Part shown: positions 41,930 through 51,349 of the stretch, piece after piece
How positions within the stretch are numbered: the stretch's first letter is position 1
How the letters are laid out: the number at the start of each line of letters is the position of its first letter
NCBI GenBank assembly: GCA_965242845.1
Contig: CBDETC010000002.1
Location: forward strand, 1,116,001-1,180,000
Source of the DNA: RHLJ01 sp965242845
GTDB taxonomy: Bacteria > Bacteroidota > Rhodothermia > Balneolales > Balneolaceae
Direction: 5' to 3'
DNA: 64,000 nucleotides
Translations under genes and position numbers: made by a program
Notes under the pieces: model-generated
What the model saw: the letters and a program-made list of their open reading frames with translations, nothing else
What the model was told of the DNA's origin: nothing
Database searches by the model: none

Positions 41930-44335
41930 TTACTCATCCCATTCAACCCTGCGAATGCTCTTACCATCGGATGTAAACACCAGAGCCTTATCACGGCTGG
42001 TGAAGTAGAGCTCACCCTCCGTTTCCATCAGTCTGGATACCGCTTCGATATGAGGATGTCCGAATCTATTTCTTTCACCCAATGAAGTAACGGCTATTTC
42101 GGGAGTAATGAACTCAAGAAATCCTTCATTTGAGCTCGTTCTACTCCCATGATGCCCTACTTTTAGAAAATCGGTATCGAGCAGTTCTCCATAATTATCC
42201 ATCAGCCTTGCTTCTTGTTCCTTGCTTGCATCTCCTGTAAATAGAAATTCACTTAGTCCATAGATTAGGTTTATAACTACAGAGTGTTCATTAGGATCAG
42301 TACCAAAACTAGTTGGCTCGGGACCCAATACCAGGAACAAAAGAGAGGGATCTATTTCAAGGTAATCTCCGCTTTCGACTGATTCTACCCTTACGCCGTT
42401 TTCTTCAGCCTTCTCGATATAATTTTGGTACAGCTTTGAATCATATTCATACCCCGAGTTATAAATAACTCCGATTTCTATCATGTCGATTAAAGAGATT
42501 ATTCCTCCTATATGATCTGAGTGCGGGTGACTCAAAATTACTGCGTCAAGCCTTTCTACTCCTCTGGTTTCAAGGTGAGGAAGTATTATGGATTTCCCAC
42601 TGTTATACCCTGGGCTCCAAGCTCCCGCATCAATCAGAACAACTTTACCATTCGGTGTTTCTATTAGACAAGCGTCCCCTTGCCCTACATCGAAAATAGT
42701 AACAACTAATTCTTTCGGTTTGGAACCCTGAATAATTCCTTCGACCTGAATAACACAGATAATTGATAGAGAAGCGATAAGCCACTTCCATTTTAGGTTA
42801 GAAAGCCTCCAGCTTGCGATAAAAAAGATGATAGATGCCCAGAGTGGAAAGAGTAGGAGAGATTGTAATTCCGCTTCAATCCATACCCAGTTTAGATCTG
42901 AAGTAAGCACCACAAAATTGCTCATTAATTGAAGAAATACATCCGATGGTAAATTAATCCACAACCCCAATATTGGGAACAACGATGAGATGAATAAACA
43001 ACACAAGGATAGCGGAACCACTACACCAAGCAAGGGCACAAAAAGAGCGTTAGCAAAAGGACCTATTAGAGAGACTTCTCCAAAGTAATAGACCTGGAGT
43101 GGATATAGACCTATTTGAACAATAAAGGAAACCAGAATGGTCATTAAAGGAACGGCGTACCATTTTATTCTAAGCCAATAAGGTAACCCCCTTTGTATTA
43201 CCGGAAGTAGTAACAGTATTACCAGCACTGCACTAAATGAGAGTTGAAATCCAATTTCAAAAAGCTGGGTTGGATCGATAGTCAGTACTATAATAGCCGC
43301 AGCTCCAGTGAGATTGATCGAGTTTGGAACCTTGTTAAACAACTTCCCTGCCGTAAGTAGTACCGCCATAATTGATGCTCGAAGAACAGATGTTGAAAAG
43401 CCCGTTAATCCCGCGTAACAGAAGAGCACCAGTACAAGAATAATGGTCCCTATAATTTTACCATTTTTCCTGGACCAGAAAAAAGGGATCACTATCCAAA
43501 ATGGAGCAACTATAAATCCTACATGAAGCCCGGATACTGCCATTATGTGAGATAGACCTGCCCTTGCAAAGGCCTGCTTTGTTGTACTTTCTATATCCTG
43601 TTTATGACCTAGTAGCAGGGCCTTTGCTATAGGCGCTGTCTCAACGCCAAAATTGTTTTCAACAAGAGATAAAACCTGAACTCTCCACCAACTCCAGCTA
43701 AGTTTATTTTTGTTTCTTGATAATGAGTGCAGACTGTCGAGCCTTACTTGTGTGTATATCTTCTGGTCCGAAAGGTATTCTCTATAATCAAATTGGTAAG
43801 GGTTTCTCTTTTCCTGAACCGGAATAATCGTTGCGGAGAATTTTATTGTATCCCCGGGCTGCATGTTTAATTCTTCATTGAGAAGTAAACGTGTCTTAAA
43901 GTTTTCCTCAAAACAGTGGTCATCTATTTCAATACCAATTGTGCTAATATCAGCTCTATGCTTTCCCGAAGTATTTTCCCATTCCTTTTGAACCACTCCC
44001 TCTAGTTCTACCTGCTCCCAGGCTGATACTTGTACCAAGTTCTCTACTTGTGATAGTTGATCTGCTTTGTTGAATTGGAAGATTGTCGAGCCAAATAGAG
44101 CAATCGATATCAAAAATAGCACAGTGGATAACCTGGTTACATCTGCATTCAGCCAATTTCTATTCTTTTTATCTAACCAGCCGCCAACAATTAATGCTGT
44201 AAAAAGAACTGTAATTAGTACCCAGAGTGGAGCTTCCAGTTCACTTCCTATCGATATTCCAAGACCTAATAATATTGCTATTCTAATTGCAGGGTATTTT
44301 GACATTGAAAAGGTATCACTGAAATTCGTTGCCAT
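41930..44335 (-). CDS. comEC: ComEC/Rec2-type DNA uptake channel
   Basis: The 801-residue protein is the probable inner-membrane channel for transforming DNA. It has N-terminal membrane helices, an OB-like soluble domain with the DUF4131 pattern, and the competence domain (LLLGHKQDIESTTKQAFARA, GLSHIMAVSGLHVGFIVAPF). A C-terminal MBL-like domain follows, with VTIFDVGQGDACLIETPNGK, VILSHPHSDHIGG and LKVGHHGSRTSSNEGFL. Length is usual. A start at the second Met (44305) is possible. Confidence 0.94.
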   Translation of the reverse strand: MATNFSDTFSMSKYPAIRIAILLGLGISIGSELEAPLWVLITVLFTALIVGGWLDKKNRNWLNADVTRLSTVLFLISIALFGSTIFQFNKADQLSQVENLVQVSAWEQVELEGVVQKEWENTSGKHRADISTIGIEIDDHCFEENFKTRLLLNEELNMQPGDTIKFSATIIPVQEKRNPYQFDYREYLSDQKIYTQVRLDSLHSLSRNKNKLSWSWWRVQVLSLVENNFGVETAPIAKALLLGHKQDIESTTKQAFARAGLSHIMAVSGLHVGFIVAPFWIVIPFFWSRKNGKIIGTIILVLVLFCYAGLTGFSTSVLRASIMAVLLTAGKLFNKVPNSINLTGAAAIIVLTIDPTQLFEIGFQLSFSAVLVILLLLPVIQRGLPYWLRIKWYAVPLMTILVSFIVQIGLYPLQVYYFGEVSLIGPFANALFVPLLGVVVPLSLCCLFISSLFPILGLWINLPSDVFLQLMSNFVVLTSDLNWVWIEAELQSLLLFPLWASIIFFIASWRLSNLKWKWLIASLSIICVIQVEGIIQGSKPKELVVTIFDVGQGDACLIETPNGKVVLIDAGAWSPGYNSGKSIILPHLETRGVERLDAVILSHPHSDHIGGIISLIDMIEIGVIYNSGYEYDSKLYQNYIEKAEENGVRVESVESGDYLEIDPSLLFLVLGPEPTSFGTDPNEHSVVINLIYGLSEFLFTGDASKEQEARLMDNYGELLDTDFLKVGHHGSRTSSNEGFLEFITPEIAVTSLGERNRFGHPHIEAVSRLMETEGELYFTSRDKALVFTSDGKSIRRVEWDE

Positions 44336-44364
44336 CTGATTTGTTAAGAAATCGTCTCCTTGAA

Positions 44365-44449
44365 GTAAGAATATTGAACAAGGAATGAAGAGGTACGAAG
44401 TTGAGGAGTACCTTCATTCTGCATTCTTAGCTCTTTACTGAATATTCTT
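44365..44449. repeat. 85-bp palindromic repeat element, copy B
   Basis: Begins GTAAGAATATTGAACAAGGA and ends ACTGAATATTCTT; the outer arms TAAGAATATT and AATATTCTTA are inverted. Inside, GAATGAAG and GTAC pair with GTACCTTCATTC, with a two-base bulge. It is exactly as long as copy A at 31403-31487 and closely similar at both ends, while the middle differs. Confidence 0.85.
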
Positions 44450-44508
44450 AGTTCCAATATTTCCGTTGGTCATTCTCTTTCTTTTTGAGTTAATTCCCAT
44501 CCAACCAA

Positions 44509-45993
44509 ATGCAGCCAAGCCAACCAACTATGTCAGACAAGAACCGTTCTTCATCCGATAACTCGCTCAGCCGAAAGGACTTCATCAAAAAAACCGGCCT
44601 AGCCGCCACCGCATTTACCATAATTCCCCGACATGTGCTTGGAGGTAGAGGCTATGTAGCCCCAAGCGATACTTTGTATGTCGCGGGTATTGGTTCTGGT
44701 GGAAAAGGAAGGGGCGACCTCCGAGCATTTGCTCAGCATGAGCAGGTTAAAGTGGCTTACCTGTGTGATGTGGATGACCGGCAGGCACAGGGAGCAAGGG
44801 AAGACTACCCGGATGCCCCTTATTACAAAGACTACCGGGAAATGCTGGATAAAGAGCACGAAAATATTGATGCCGTGAGTGTTTCTACTCCGGATCATAT
44901 GCACGCTGTACAGGCAATGGCCGCTATGCAGTTAGGTAAGCATGTGTATGTGCAAAAACCATTGACTCATGATATTTATGAAGCTCGAATGCTTACTGAA
45001 GCTGCAGAGAAATATAAAGTGGTTACTCAAATGGGAAATCAGGGCTCTTCCGGAGATGGTGTTCGACAGCTCATCGACTGGTACCAGGCGGGAGTGATTG
45101 GAGAAGTGGACACGGTTTATGTTTGGACTAACCGGCCGGTATGGCCGCAAGGAGTACCCTGGTCTGAAAATAAGGCCCCCATTCCAGCGGGTTTGGATTG
45201 GGACCTTTGGTTAGGAACGGCTCCTAAAAAGGATTTTGTAGACAATCTGGTTCCATTTAACTGGCGAGGCTGGTGGGATTATGGAACGGGTGCTTTAGGT
45301 GATATGGCCTGCCATTTGATGGAAGCCCCATTTACTGTACTTGGATTGGGATATCCTGAAGCTGTAGAATGTAGTGTTGGAAGTGTATATACCGGAGCTT
45401 TCCGTAGAGGCTATTTCCCGGAAAGCTGCCCACCTTCATCACATATTATCCTCCGTTTTCCGGAAAGAGATGGCAAACCTCCCGTGACATTGCACTGGAT
45501 GGACGGTGGTATTAAGCCTGCTCGTCCCGAAGAACTTGGGCCGAATGAGGTAATGGGAGATGGAAACAGCGGCGCTATTTTAGTTGGTAGCAAAGGGAAA
45601 ATGATGTGTAGCGAATACGGCTATGATCCTCGACTACTCCCTACTTCGCTTACCGAACAAACAGTGGTTCCTCAAACCATTGAGAGAGTTCCTGAAGGTC
45701 ATTACCTGCAATGGGTAAATGGCTGTATCGCTGGATATGGAAATACAAAGCTCAGTTCTTCTTTCGATATTGCAGGACCGCTTACGGAAAGTATTTTAAT
45801 GGGGAACCTGGCTATCCGTAGTCATGATTACCGGGAAGTATATACCGATGAAGAAGGACGAGAGCGACATCGTTATCCAGGTCGTGGAATCCAGCTTCGA
45901 TGGGATGGGCCTAATATGCGCATTACCAACTTTGAACCGGCCAACCAGTTCGTGAAAAGAGAATACCGCGAGGGCTGGAGCCTGGGGGTTTAA
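44509..45993 (+). CDS. Gfo/Idh/MocA family oxidoreductase with Tat-like signal
   Basis: The 494-residue protein has a Tat-type leader (LSRKDFIKKTGLAATAFTII; R-K rather than R-R) and a Rossmann domain. The latter includes DTLYVAGIGSGGKGRGDLRA, VKVAYLCDVDDRQAQGA, VSVSTPDHMHAVQAMAAMQL and GKHVYVQKPLTHDIYEARML. The E-K-P motif is Q-K-P here. The C-terminal half fits the glucose-fructose oxidoreductase-like domain (GALGDMACHLMEAPFTVLGL). It probably oxidises a sugar or related compound in the periplasm. An alternative start is 44530. Confidence 0.92.
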   Translation: MQPSQPTMSDKNRSSSDNSLSRKDFIKKTGLAATAFTIIPRHVLGGRGYVAPSDTLYVAGIGSGGKGRGDLRAFAQHEQVKVAYLCDVDDRQAQGAREDYPDAPYYKDYREMLDKEHENIDAVSVSTPDHMHAVQAMAAMQLGKHVYVQKPLTHDIYEARMLTEAAEKYKVVTQMGNQGSSGDGVRQLIDWYQAGVIGEVDTVYVWTNRPVWPQGVPWSENKAPIPAGLDWDLWLGTAPKKDFVDNLVPFNWRGWWDYGTGALGDMACHLMEAPFTVLGLGYPEAVECSVGSVYTGAFRRGYFPESCPPSSHIILRFPERDGKPPVTLHWMDGGIKPARPEELGPNEVMGDGNSGAILVGSKGKMMCSEYGYDPRLLPTSLTEQTVVPQTIERVPEGHYLQWVNGCIAGYGNTKLSSSFDIAGPLTESILMGNLAIRSHDYREVYTDEEGRERHRYPGRGIQLRWDGPNMRITNFEPANQFVKREYREGWSLGV

Positions 45994-46000
45994 TTTTGAT

Positions 46001-46058
46001 GTCATTGCCAGGAGGCACTAGCTTCCTGTTTGATATTGCAGTAGTCGACGAAGCAATC
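46001..46058. repeat. Dispersed repeat of GTCATTGC...GAAGCAATCTC type
   Basis: GTCATTGCCAGGAGGCAC begins the element, and GTCGACGAAGCAATCTC ends it. The two ends correspond to the GTCATTGCGAGGAGGC...GACGAAGCAATCTC pattern common in bacterial intergenic DNA. It lies between convergent genes: the oxidoreductase and the permease. Confidence 0.55.
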
Positions 46059-46068
46059 TCTATTGTCG

Positions 46069-48807
46069 TTACTCCTCCTTTAAGCTGTTCACCGGATTTA
46101 TAATTGCCGCCTGTATCGATTGCTTACTAACGGATATAATTGTGATCGCTAAGAGAATAGTGATTGGTATTAGAAAGGCTAAAAACCCCGGCACATATTT
46201 AAAGGGGAACTTTTCCAGCCAAACCCTGAACCACCATATTGCAACCGGAATACTTATTACACACGAAAAAATGATAAGCTTGAAATAATCATTCAGTAGC
46301 AATTTTACTATCTGTATCTCTGAGGAACCCAGCACTTTCCTTATCCCTATTTCTTTTTTCCTTTGCCTGATCATATAGGAAGAGAGGCCTATTAGCCCCA
46401 AAATTGTTATCAGGATAGAGATTATTGTAAAGCCACCAAATATGCTCTGGAATCGATCTTCAAGGGCATACGCTTGATTAAATTGGTCTTCCAGGAAAAA
46501 GCCATTAAAAATATCTCCCGGGAAATGAGCGTTAAATACTCCTTCAATTTGTTCAGTAATAGCCGAAAGATTCCCTGATTCGATTTTAAGTGATGTCGCT
46601 CCCATTCCAGCGATATACCCGGACTCGACAGGAAGCTGAAGTATTAAAGGGATGTACTCCATTTGCATGCTTTGCTGAGCATAATTCTCTGTGACTCCGA
46701 TTATTTCTAATGTATCTCCAATACTAGTCACTATTCTTTTATTCACTGCTTCACTAACATTACTGAATCCCAGTAACTCGAGTGCTTTTTCATTTACAAC
46801 AACAGCTTGAGCATCTGTCCCCCGTTCTTCTTCAAAGTATCTGCCTTCCGAAAGGGTGATTTCGTAATGATCGAAGTAGGAGTGATCTGCCCGAGCATAG
46901 TTTAATCTTATCCGTTCTTCATTAGCTTCTTTTACAAGCTTTTCAGCCATCATGGATGGAAGAGCTGAGTTTCCAGGTATTATTGATGAATTTGTAACAC
47001 TGCTAATTCCGGGTAGCGCCTCCAAATCCCTTTTAAACACTTCGAATCTTGATAGTGAGTTTCCTTCAACAAAGGTTGGTGCATTAATCACGTACGTATT
47101 CTCAATATCCAACCCCTTATCTAGATTCTTGATGTAGTGGATTTGATTAAATACAACGTAGATACAAATAATTAAAAACAGCGATAGTGAGAACTGAAGC
47201 AGAACCAAAGACTTTCTTAATGCAATACCGCTTTTGGAATTTTTAAATGCTCCTTTTAAGGTTGAAATGGGTTTAAACCTGGAAAACAAAAGGGCAGGGT
47301 AGAATCCTGAAAAAAGGACACCAATGAACAGCGCTATTAAGAAAATTCCCCAATAGAATTTGAACTCCAAAACGTAATCAAACACATTTAGCCCAATTAA
47401 TTCCTCAAAGCGCTGACTTACGATAGCCAATAACCCTATCGATATAATTATTGCAACAAGGTTCACCAGAAAGGATTCAAGGATAAATTGAATAATTAGT
47501 TGAGATTTCGAGGAACCCATTACCTTTCGAAGTCCCACTTCTTTTGCTCTCTTAATTGATTGTGCCGTAGACAGATTCACGTAGTTAATCCATCCGATTA
47601 ATAGAGCAGCAATTCCTATCCAGAAAATGAATCTCAGAGACTGAGTATCAGCCACTTGCTTTGGCTCGTTCAATATCTCGGGTGTGGTATGGATGGATGA
47701 GATAGGTTGATGCCATAGAATAGTATTTATTCCCTGCCTGGCATCGAATCCTGCCCGATACCTGTCTATTATTGCGTTAAGCTCTTCTTCCAGGAGATCG
47801 GCGTTGTTCTCCGGTTTTAGTTTCGCATAGGTATAGTTATTCCTCAATCTCCAGACTATATCGTCATAAGGAATAGGACCAAAACTTCCACTATCCACCA
47901 GCTTTCGAACTATATCCGTATTGTTTAATAATGCGGTCGGCTGTATGTGAGAAATCTCTGGAAACTCTTTATAAACTCCCTTTACCTCAAACAACTCCCA
48001 ATTTCCTACAACATCAATTACTTCTAGCGTTTGGCCTATTGCATTCTCATTACCGAAATATTTTTCGGCCAACTCCTCAGATAGAAATATGGTATTGGGT
48101 TCATTTAGATCCTCAGCAGAACCTGAAATCAGCTCAACTGAAAAGACCGATAGAACAGAAGAAGCGTCAGTATAGAAAATCCCGTTTTCCTGAAATGCCG
48201 CTTCACCCTTTCTAAATATGGTGCCATTTCCAACCAGTTGAGCAACCTCTTCCACCGACTCGCTTTCTTCGCGCAAAGTCCCCGCTAAAGCCGGAAAGTT
48301 TATTGCCGTTTTAAGTGTTCTTTCTCCGCTATCATTTACCCTTCCGGCGTTAATTCGGTATACACGGTCAGAATCTTCGAAATAGCTGTCCTGGTTCGAC
48401 TCATAAAAATAGTACTGCAGAATAACCACGCTTACTATAAGTCCAAGTGCCACACTGATTACATTTATAGCAGTGTAGAACTTATTCCTCAGCATGCTTC
48501 TCGCCGACAATTTTAAATAGTTTGGAAGCAGGCTTAAAAAGGATAATTCAGCTGAGTGTAATCTTCTTTTTACCGGGTTTTTGATTTGTACGACAGTTTT
48601 AAATTCCTGGGCTAATTTTTTGGGCTCTCCAAAATTCTTTACCGATTTACGAAAGGCCTCTTCTTTATCCATTCCGCTCTCAACCAGAAAATTGATCTCA
48701 TCTCTAAGGTGCTCCTCATACTCTTTTATATCTCCATCATCGAATACTCGATTCGCCTCAAGCTTTTTTTTCCATTCTATAATTCTGGCTTCCAGATCAA
48801 ATTTCAT
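46069..48807 (-). CDS. FtsX/MacB-type ABC transporter permease with prefix domain
   Basis: The 912-residue protein starts with a cytoplasmic permease-prefix segment (MKFDLEARIIEWKKKLEANR; GMDKEEAFRKSVKNFGEPKK). Two MacB_PCD/FtsX modules follow. The first has a helix near FYTAINVISVALGLIVSVVI and FtsX helices at RFIFWIGIAALLIGWINYVN, VGLRKVMGSSKSQLIIQFIL. The second has IISILITILGLIGLSSYMI, KKEIGIRKVLGSSEIQIVKL. No ATPase gene is adjacent, so its partner is encoded elsewhere. It lies 10 bases downstream of a PadR regulator. I prefer ATG 48807 to GTG 48813. Confidence 0.92.
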   Translation of the reverse strand: MKFDLEARIIEWKKKLEANRVFDDGDIKEYEEHLRDEINFLVESGMDKEEAFRKSVKNFGEPKKLAQEFKTVVQIKNPVKRRLHSAELSFLSLLPNYLKLSARSMLRNKFYTAINVISVALGLIVSVVILQYYFYESNQDSYFEDSDRVYRINAGRVNDSGERTLKTAINFPALAGTLREESESVEEVAQLVGNGTIFRKGEAAFQENGIFYTDASSVLSVFSVELISGSAEDLNEPNTIFLSEELAEKYFGNENAIGQTLEVIDVVGNWELFEVKGVYKEFPEISHIQPTALLNNTDIVRKLVDSGSFGPIPYDDIVWRLRNNYTYAKLKPENNADLLEEELNAIIDRYRAGFDARQGINTILWHQPISSIHTTPEILNEPKQVADTQSLRFIFWIGIAALLIGWINYVNLSTAQSIKRAKEVGLRKVMGSSKSQLIIQFILESFLVNLVAIIISIGLLAIVSQRFEELIGLNVFDYVLEFKFYWGIFLIALFIGVLFSGFYPALLFSRFKPISTLKGAFKNSKSGIALRKSLVLLQFSLSLFLIICIYVVFNQIHYIKNLDKGLDIENTYVINAPTFVEGNSLSRFEVFKRDLEALPGISSVTNSSIIPGNSALPSMMAEKLVKEANEERIRLNYARADHSYFDHYEITLSEGRYFEEERGTDAQAVVVNEKALELLGFSNVSEAVNKRIVTSIGDTLEIIGVTENYAQQSMQMEYIPLILQLPVESGYIAGMGATSLKIESGNLSAITEQIEGVFNAHFPGDIFNGFFLEDQFNQAYALEDRFQSIFGGFTIISILITILGLIGLSSYMIRQRKKEIGIRKVLGSSEIQIVKLLLNDYFKLIIFSCVISIPVAIWWFRVWLEKFPFKYVPGFLAFLIPITILLAITIISVSKQSIQAAIINPVNSLKEE

Positions 48808-48817
48808 AAACACTCTC

Positions 48818-49162
48818 TTAGGAGATATTGAGTTCTGGTTTTAGTCCCCAAAGTTTGCCCATGGTGGCATGCGCCCTAAACCATTGCTCCCTTTCAACGG
48901 CTATTTCTTTTATTCCCTTTTCGGTTATTGAATAGTATTTCCTATGTCGTCCTTCTTCTGAAAGAACCCATTCTGATTGTATTAGGCTCTCTTTTTCCAG
49001 CCTCTTCAAAATTGGGTAAAGCATGCCATCCGACCATTCCATGGCTCCACCTGAAAGTTCTTTTACCTTTTGAGTAATTGCATAGCCATAGCTTTTTTCT
49101 CTTTTGAGAATGCAGAGTATGAGTGGTTTAGCGGATGCTGCTACAAGTGATTTTGAAAACAT
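48818..49162 (-). CDS. PadR family transcriptional regulator
   Basis: The 114-residue winged-helix protein matches PadR: KPLILCILKREKSYGYAIT, SDGMLYPILKRLEKESLIQ, RHRKYYSITEKGIKEI. Such regulators often precede FtsX-type permease genes with a prefix domain, as here (10 bases before the permease start). A 23-base inverted repeat 22 bases upstream of the start codon is a likely autoregulatory site. Confidence 0.94.
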   Translation of the reverse strand: MFSKSLVAASAKPLILCILKREKSYGYAITQKVKELSGGAMEWSDGMLYPILKRLEKESLIQSEWVLSEEGRHRKYYSITEKGIKEIAVEREQWFRAHATMGKLWGLKPELNIS

Positions 49163-49183
49163 AGGAAATACTTTAAAATTCGA

Positions 49184-49206
49184 TATACATATATTATCTA
49201 TGTATA
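49184..49206. promoter_or_regulatory. Candidate PadR operator
   Basis: TATACATA (49184-49191) and TATGTATA (49199-49206) are perfect 8-base inverted arms around a 7-base spacer. The spacing and the ACAT/ATGT core agree with the kind of symmetric site bound by PadR dimers. It lies just upstream of the padR-like start and would allow feedback control of the regulator-permease operon. Confidence 0.55.
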
Positions 49207-49288
49207 CAGAACAAAGATATATTTCCTAGTGCAAAATCAAACGATCTAAAAAAGTTTTTACAAGGCAGGGGTTAGTAGCTGATTAGAG

Positions 49289-50374
49289 TTATTCAGCTAC
49301 TACTTTTAAAACACCTTTTCCAACAACACCGATATAGATATTGCCATCCGGGCCTTCTTCAACGCTTCTTACGCGGCCAATTCCTTCTAAAACTTTTTCT
49401 ATTCCAACTACTTTGTCTCCATCAAGTTTGAGAAGTTCAACATTGAGAAACTTTAGTGAACCGACTAGTAAGTGCCCTTTCCATTCCGGGTAGTTATCAC
49501 TGGTTACAAAAGCCATCCCTGATGGAGCAATAGAGGGAACCCAGTAGTTGATTGGAGGCTCCATCCCGTCGCGCTCTGTTCCTTCAGCAAAGGATGTTCC
49601 GCTGTAGTTTATTCCATAGCTAAGAATTGGCCAGCCGTAGTTTTTTCCTGGGTGGATGATGTTCAGCTCATCTCCTCCCCTTGGGCCATGTTCATGTGTC
49701 CAAATCATTCCTGTTGCTGGATTCATTGCCATCCCTTGTGGGTTTCGGTGCCCATAAGAATAGGTTGCTGGTATTGAGTCATCTTCTGACCCAACAAAAG
49801 GGTTGTCAGAAGGTACACTGCCATCATCCATTAACCGATAAATCTTTCCTCCATCTTTTGATAAATCCTGGGGTAAATCGTCTCTATAACCCCGATCTCC
49901 GATCGAGAAAAATAAGTACCCATCATTATCGAACTCCAGCCTTCCTCCATAATGGACACCGCGATTTGAATTCGGATCTGCTTTATAAACGGTTTCCATA
50001 TCTGTAAGTGCATTGCCATCTAGTTTTGCTCGAACCACTTTTGTACTGGCATTTCCACCTTCACTAAATGAATACGCCAAATAAATCCATCCATTTTCCG
50101 CATAGTCTGGGTGAACCTTAACATCCAGTAAGCCGCCCTGACGTTCAGCTAAAATATCATCGGGTAATCCTGCAATCGTTTCATCCTGAAGTTTTCCATC
50201 TTTAACCAGATAAAGTTCTCCTCCTCGATCTGTGACCAGCATATCCCCATTAGGCAGCCAATCCATACCCCAGGGAGTCTGAATGCCTTCAGCATATATT
50301 TCATAGGAGTACTGAGCCTGGCTTTGTGTTATGGTAAGCCCTAAAAGTAAAAGTGGAAGTAGTAGTTTTTTCAT
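49289..50374 (-). CDS. PQQ-dependent sugar dehydrogenase (Gdh/YliI type)
   Basis: The 361-residue secreted protein has a signal peptide ending SQAQ and the glucose/sorbosone dehydrogenase six-bladed propeller. Readable motifs are GIQTPWGMDWLPNGDMLVTD, GLLDVKVHPDYAENGWIYL, VHYGGRLEFDNDGYLFFSIG, YSYGHRNPQGMAMNPATG and WTHEHGPRGGDELNII. It would oxidise sugars in the periplasm with PQQ as cofactor. No PQQ biosynthesis gene is in the window. Confidence 0.93.
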   Translation of the reverse strand: MKKLLLPLLLLGLTITQSQAQYSYEIYAEGIQTPWGMDWLPNGDMLVTDRGGELYLVKDGKLQDETIAGLPDDILAERQGGLLDVKVHPDYAENGWIYLAYSFSEGGNASTKVVRAKLDGNALTDMETVYKADPNSNRGVHYGGRLEFDNDGYLFFSIGDRGYRDDLPQDLSKDGGKIYRLMDDGSVPSDNPFVGSEDDSIPATYSYGHRNPQGMAMNPATGMIWTHEHGPRGGDELNIIHPGKNYGWPILSYGINYSGTSFAEGTERDGMEPPINYWVPSIAPSGMAFVTSDNYPEWKGHLLVGSLKFLNVELLKLDGDKVVGIEKVLEGIGRVRSVEEGPDGNIYIGVVGKGVLKVVAE

Positions 50375-50398
50375 AGCAGTAATGCAGTTTATGGAATC

Positions 50399-50476
50399 GT
50401 CATTTCGAGTGGAGTGAGAAATCTAAAATCTTGCATTGATTGCAACCATTAGATTTCTCCTTTTGATCGAAATAAC
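50399..50476. repeat. Nested hairpin of the GTCATTTCGAG family
   Basis: Outer arms GTCATTTCGA (50399-50408) and TCGAAATAAC (50467-50476) pair with one mismatch. Inside, GAGAAATCTAA (50416-50426) pairs perfectly with the TTAGATTTCTC part of 50449-50460. It sits between purU and the sugar dehydrogenase. Confidence 0.78.
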
Positions 50477-50485
50477 AAATAAGAG

Positions 50486-51349
50486 TTAGTTGAAAATAAC
50501 AGTTCGGTTGTCGGTTACCAATGTCTTTCTTTCGATATGTTTCCAAACCGCTCTGGAAAGGACAATCGTTTCCAGGTCACGCCCTTTTCTTACTAAGCTG
50601 GATACATCATCCCTATGAGTTACATGAACTATGTCCTGCTCGATAATTGGGCCTTCGTCCAGGTCTTCAGTCACATAGTGACTGGTTGCGCCGATGATTT
50701 TCACACCTCGCTCATAGGCTGAGTGGTAAGGTTTAGCTCCGGGAAACGCTGGAAGAAACGAGTGGTGAATATTGATGATCCTGTTCCTGAATTGATCAAT
50801 AAAATTGCCCGAAAGAATTTGCATGTACCTGGCTAGCACCACCAAATCAATCTTATTCTTTTGAAGGAGTTCTAATTGCTTTGCTTCCTGTTCTTGCTTG
50901 TTCTCTTTGGAAACAGGGAGATAATGAAACTCGAGACCAAACTTCTCAGCTGTTTCCCTTGCGGCTTCATGGTTGCTGATGATTAAGGGTATTTCCACTT
51001 TCCATTCTTTGGTTTGCCACCTGGAAAGCACATCGAATAGGCAATGCTGCTGTTTAGAAACAAATAAAGCGATTCTAGGAATAGCGTCAGCGAAATACAG
51101 CTCCCACTTCATATCAAATGGCTCACTAATCTCTTCCTGAAAACTCGATCGAACCTCTTCCTTCTTAAGGTCAAATTGATCCAAATCCCAGGAAACCCGC
51201 ATATAGAACTTTCGATTTTCGGAATCGGTGTGCTGATCTAAATCAAGGATATTTCCTCTATGGTCTAGTATATACTGGGTAACTGCGGCAATAATACCCG
51301 GCTTATCCTCACAGTGGATTAATAAAATCGCCTCGTTTTGAACGCCCAT
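50486..51349 (-). CDS. purU: Formyltetrahydrofolate deformylase
   Basis: PurU hydrolyses 10-formyl-THF to THF and formate. The 287-residue protein has an N-terminal ACT domain (ILLIHCEDKPGIIAAVTQYI, HRGNILDLDQHTD) and a formyltransferase-type domain. The latter includes IDLVVLARYMQILSGNFID, INIHHSFLPAFPGAKPYHSA and IGATSHYVTEDLDEGPIIEQ with the catalytic Asn/His/Asp context. Its start overlaps the stop of the thioredoxin-like gene by one base. Confidence 0.95.
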   Translation of the reverse strand: MGVQNEAILLIHCEDKPGIIAAVTQYILDHRGNILDLDQHTDSENRKFYMRVSWDLDQFDLKKEEVRSSFQEEISEPFDMKWELYFADAIPRIALFVSKQQHCLFDVLSRWQTKEWKVEIPLIISNHEAARETAEKFGLEFHYLPVSKENKQEQEAKQLELLQKNKIDLVVLARYMQILSGNFIDQFRNRIINIHHSFLPAFPGAKPYHSAYERGVKIIGATSHYVTEDLDEGPIIEQDIVHVTHRDDVSSLVRKGRDLETIVLSRAVWKHIERKTLVTDNRTVIFN

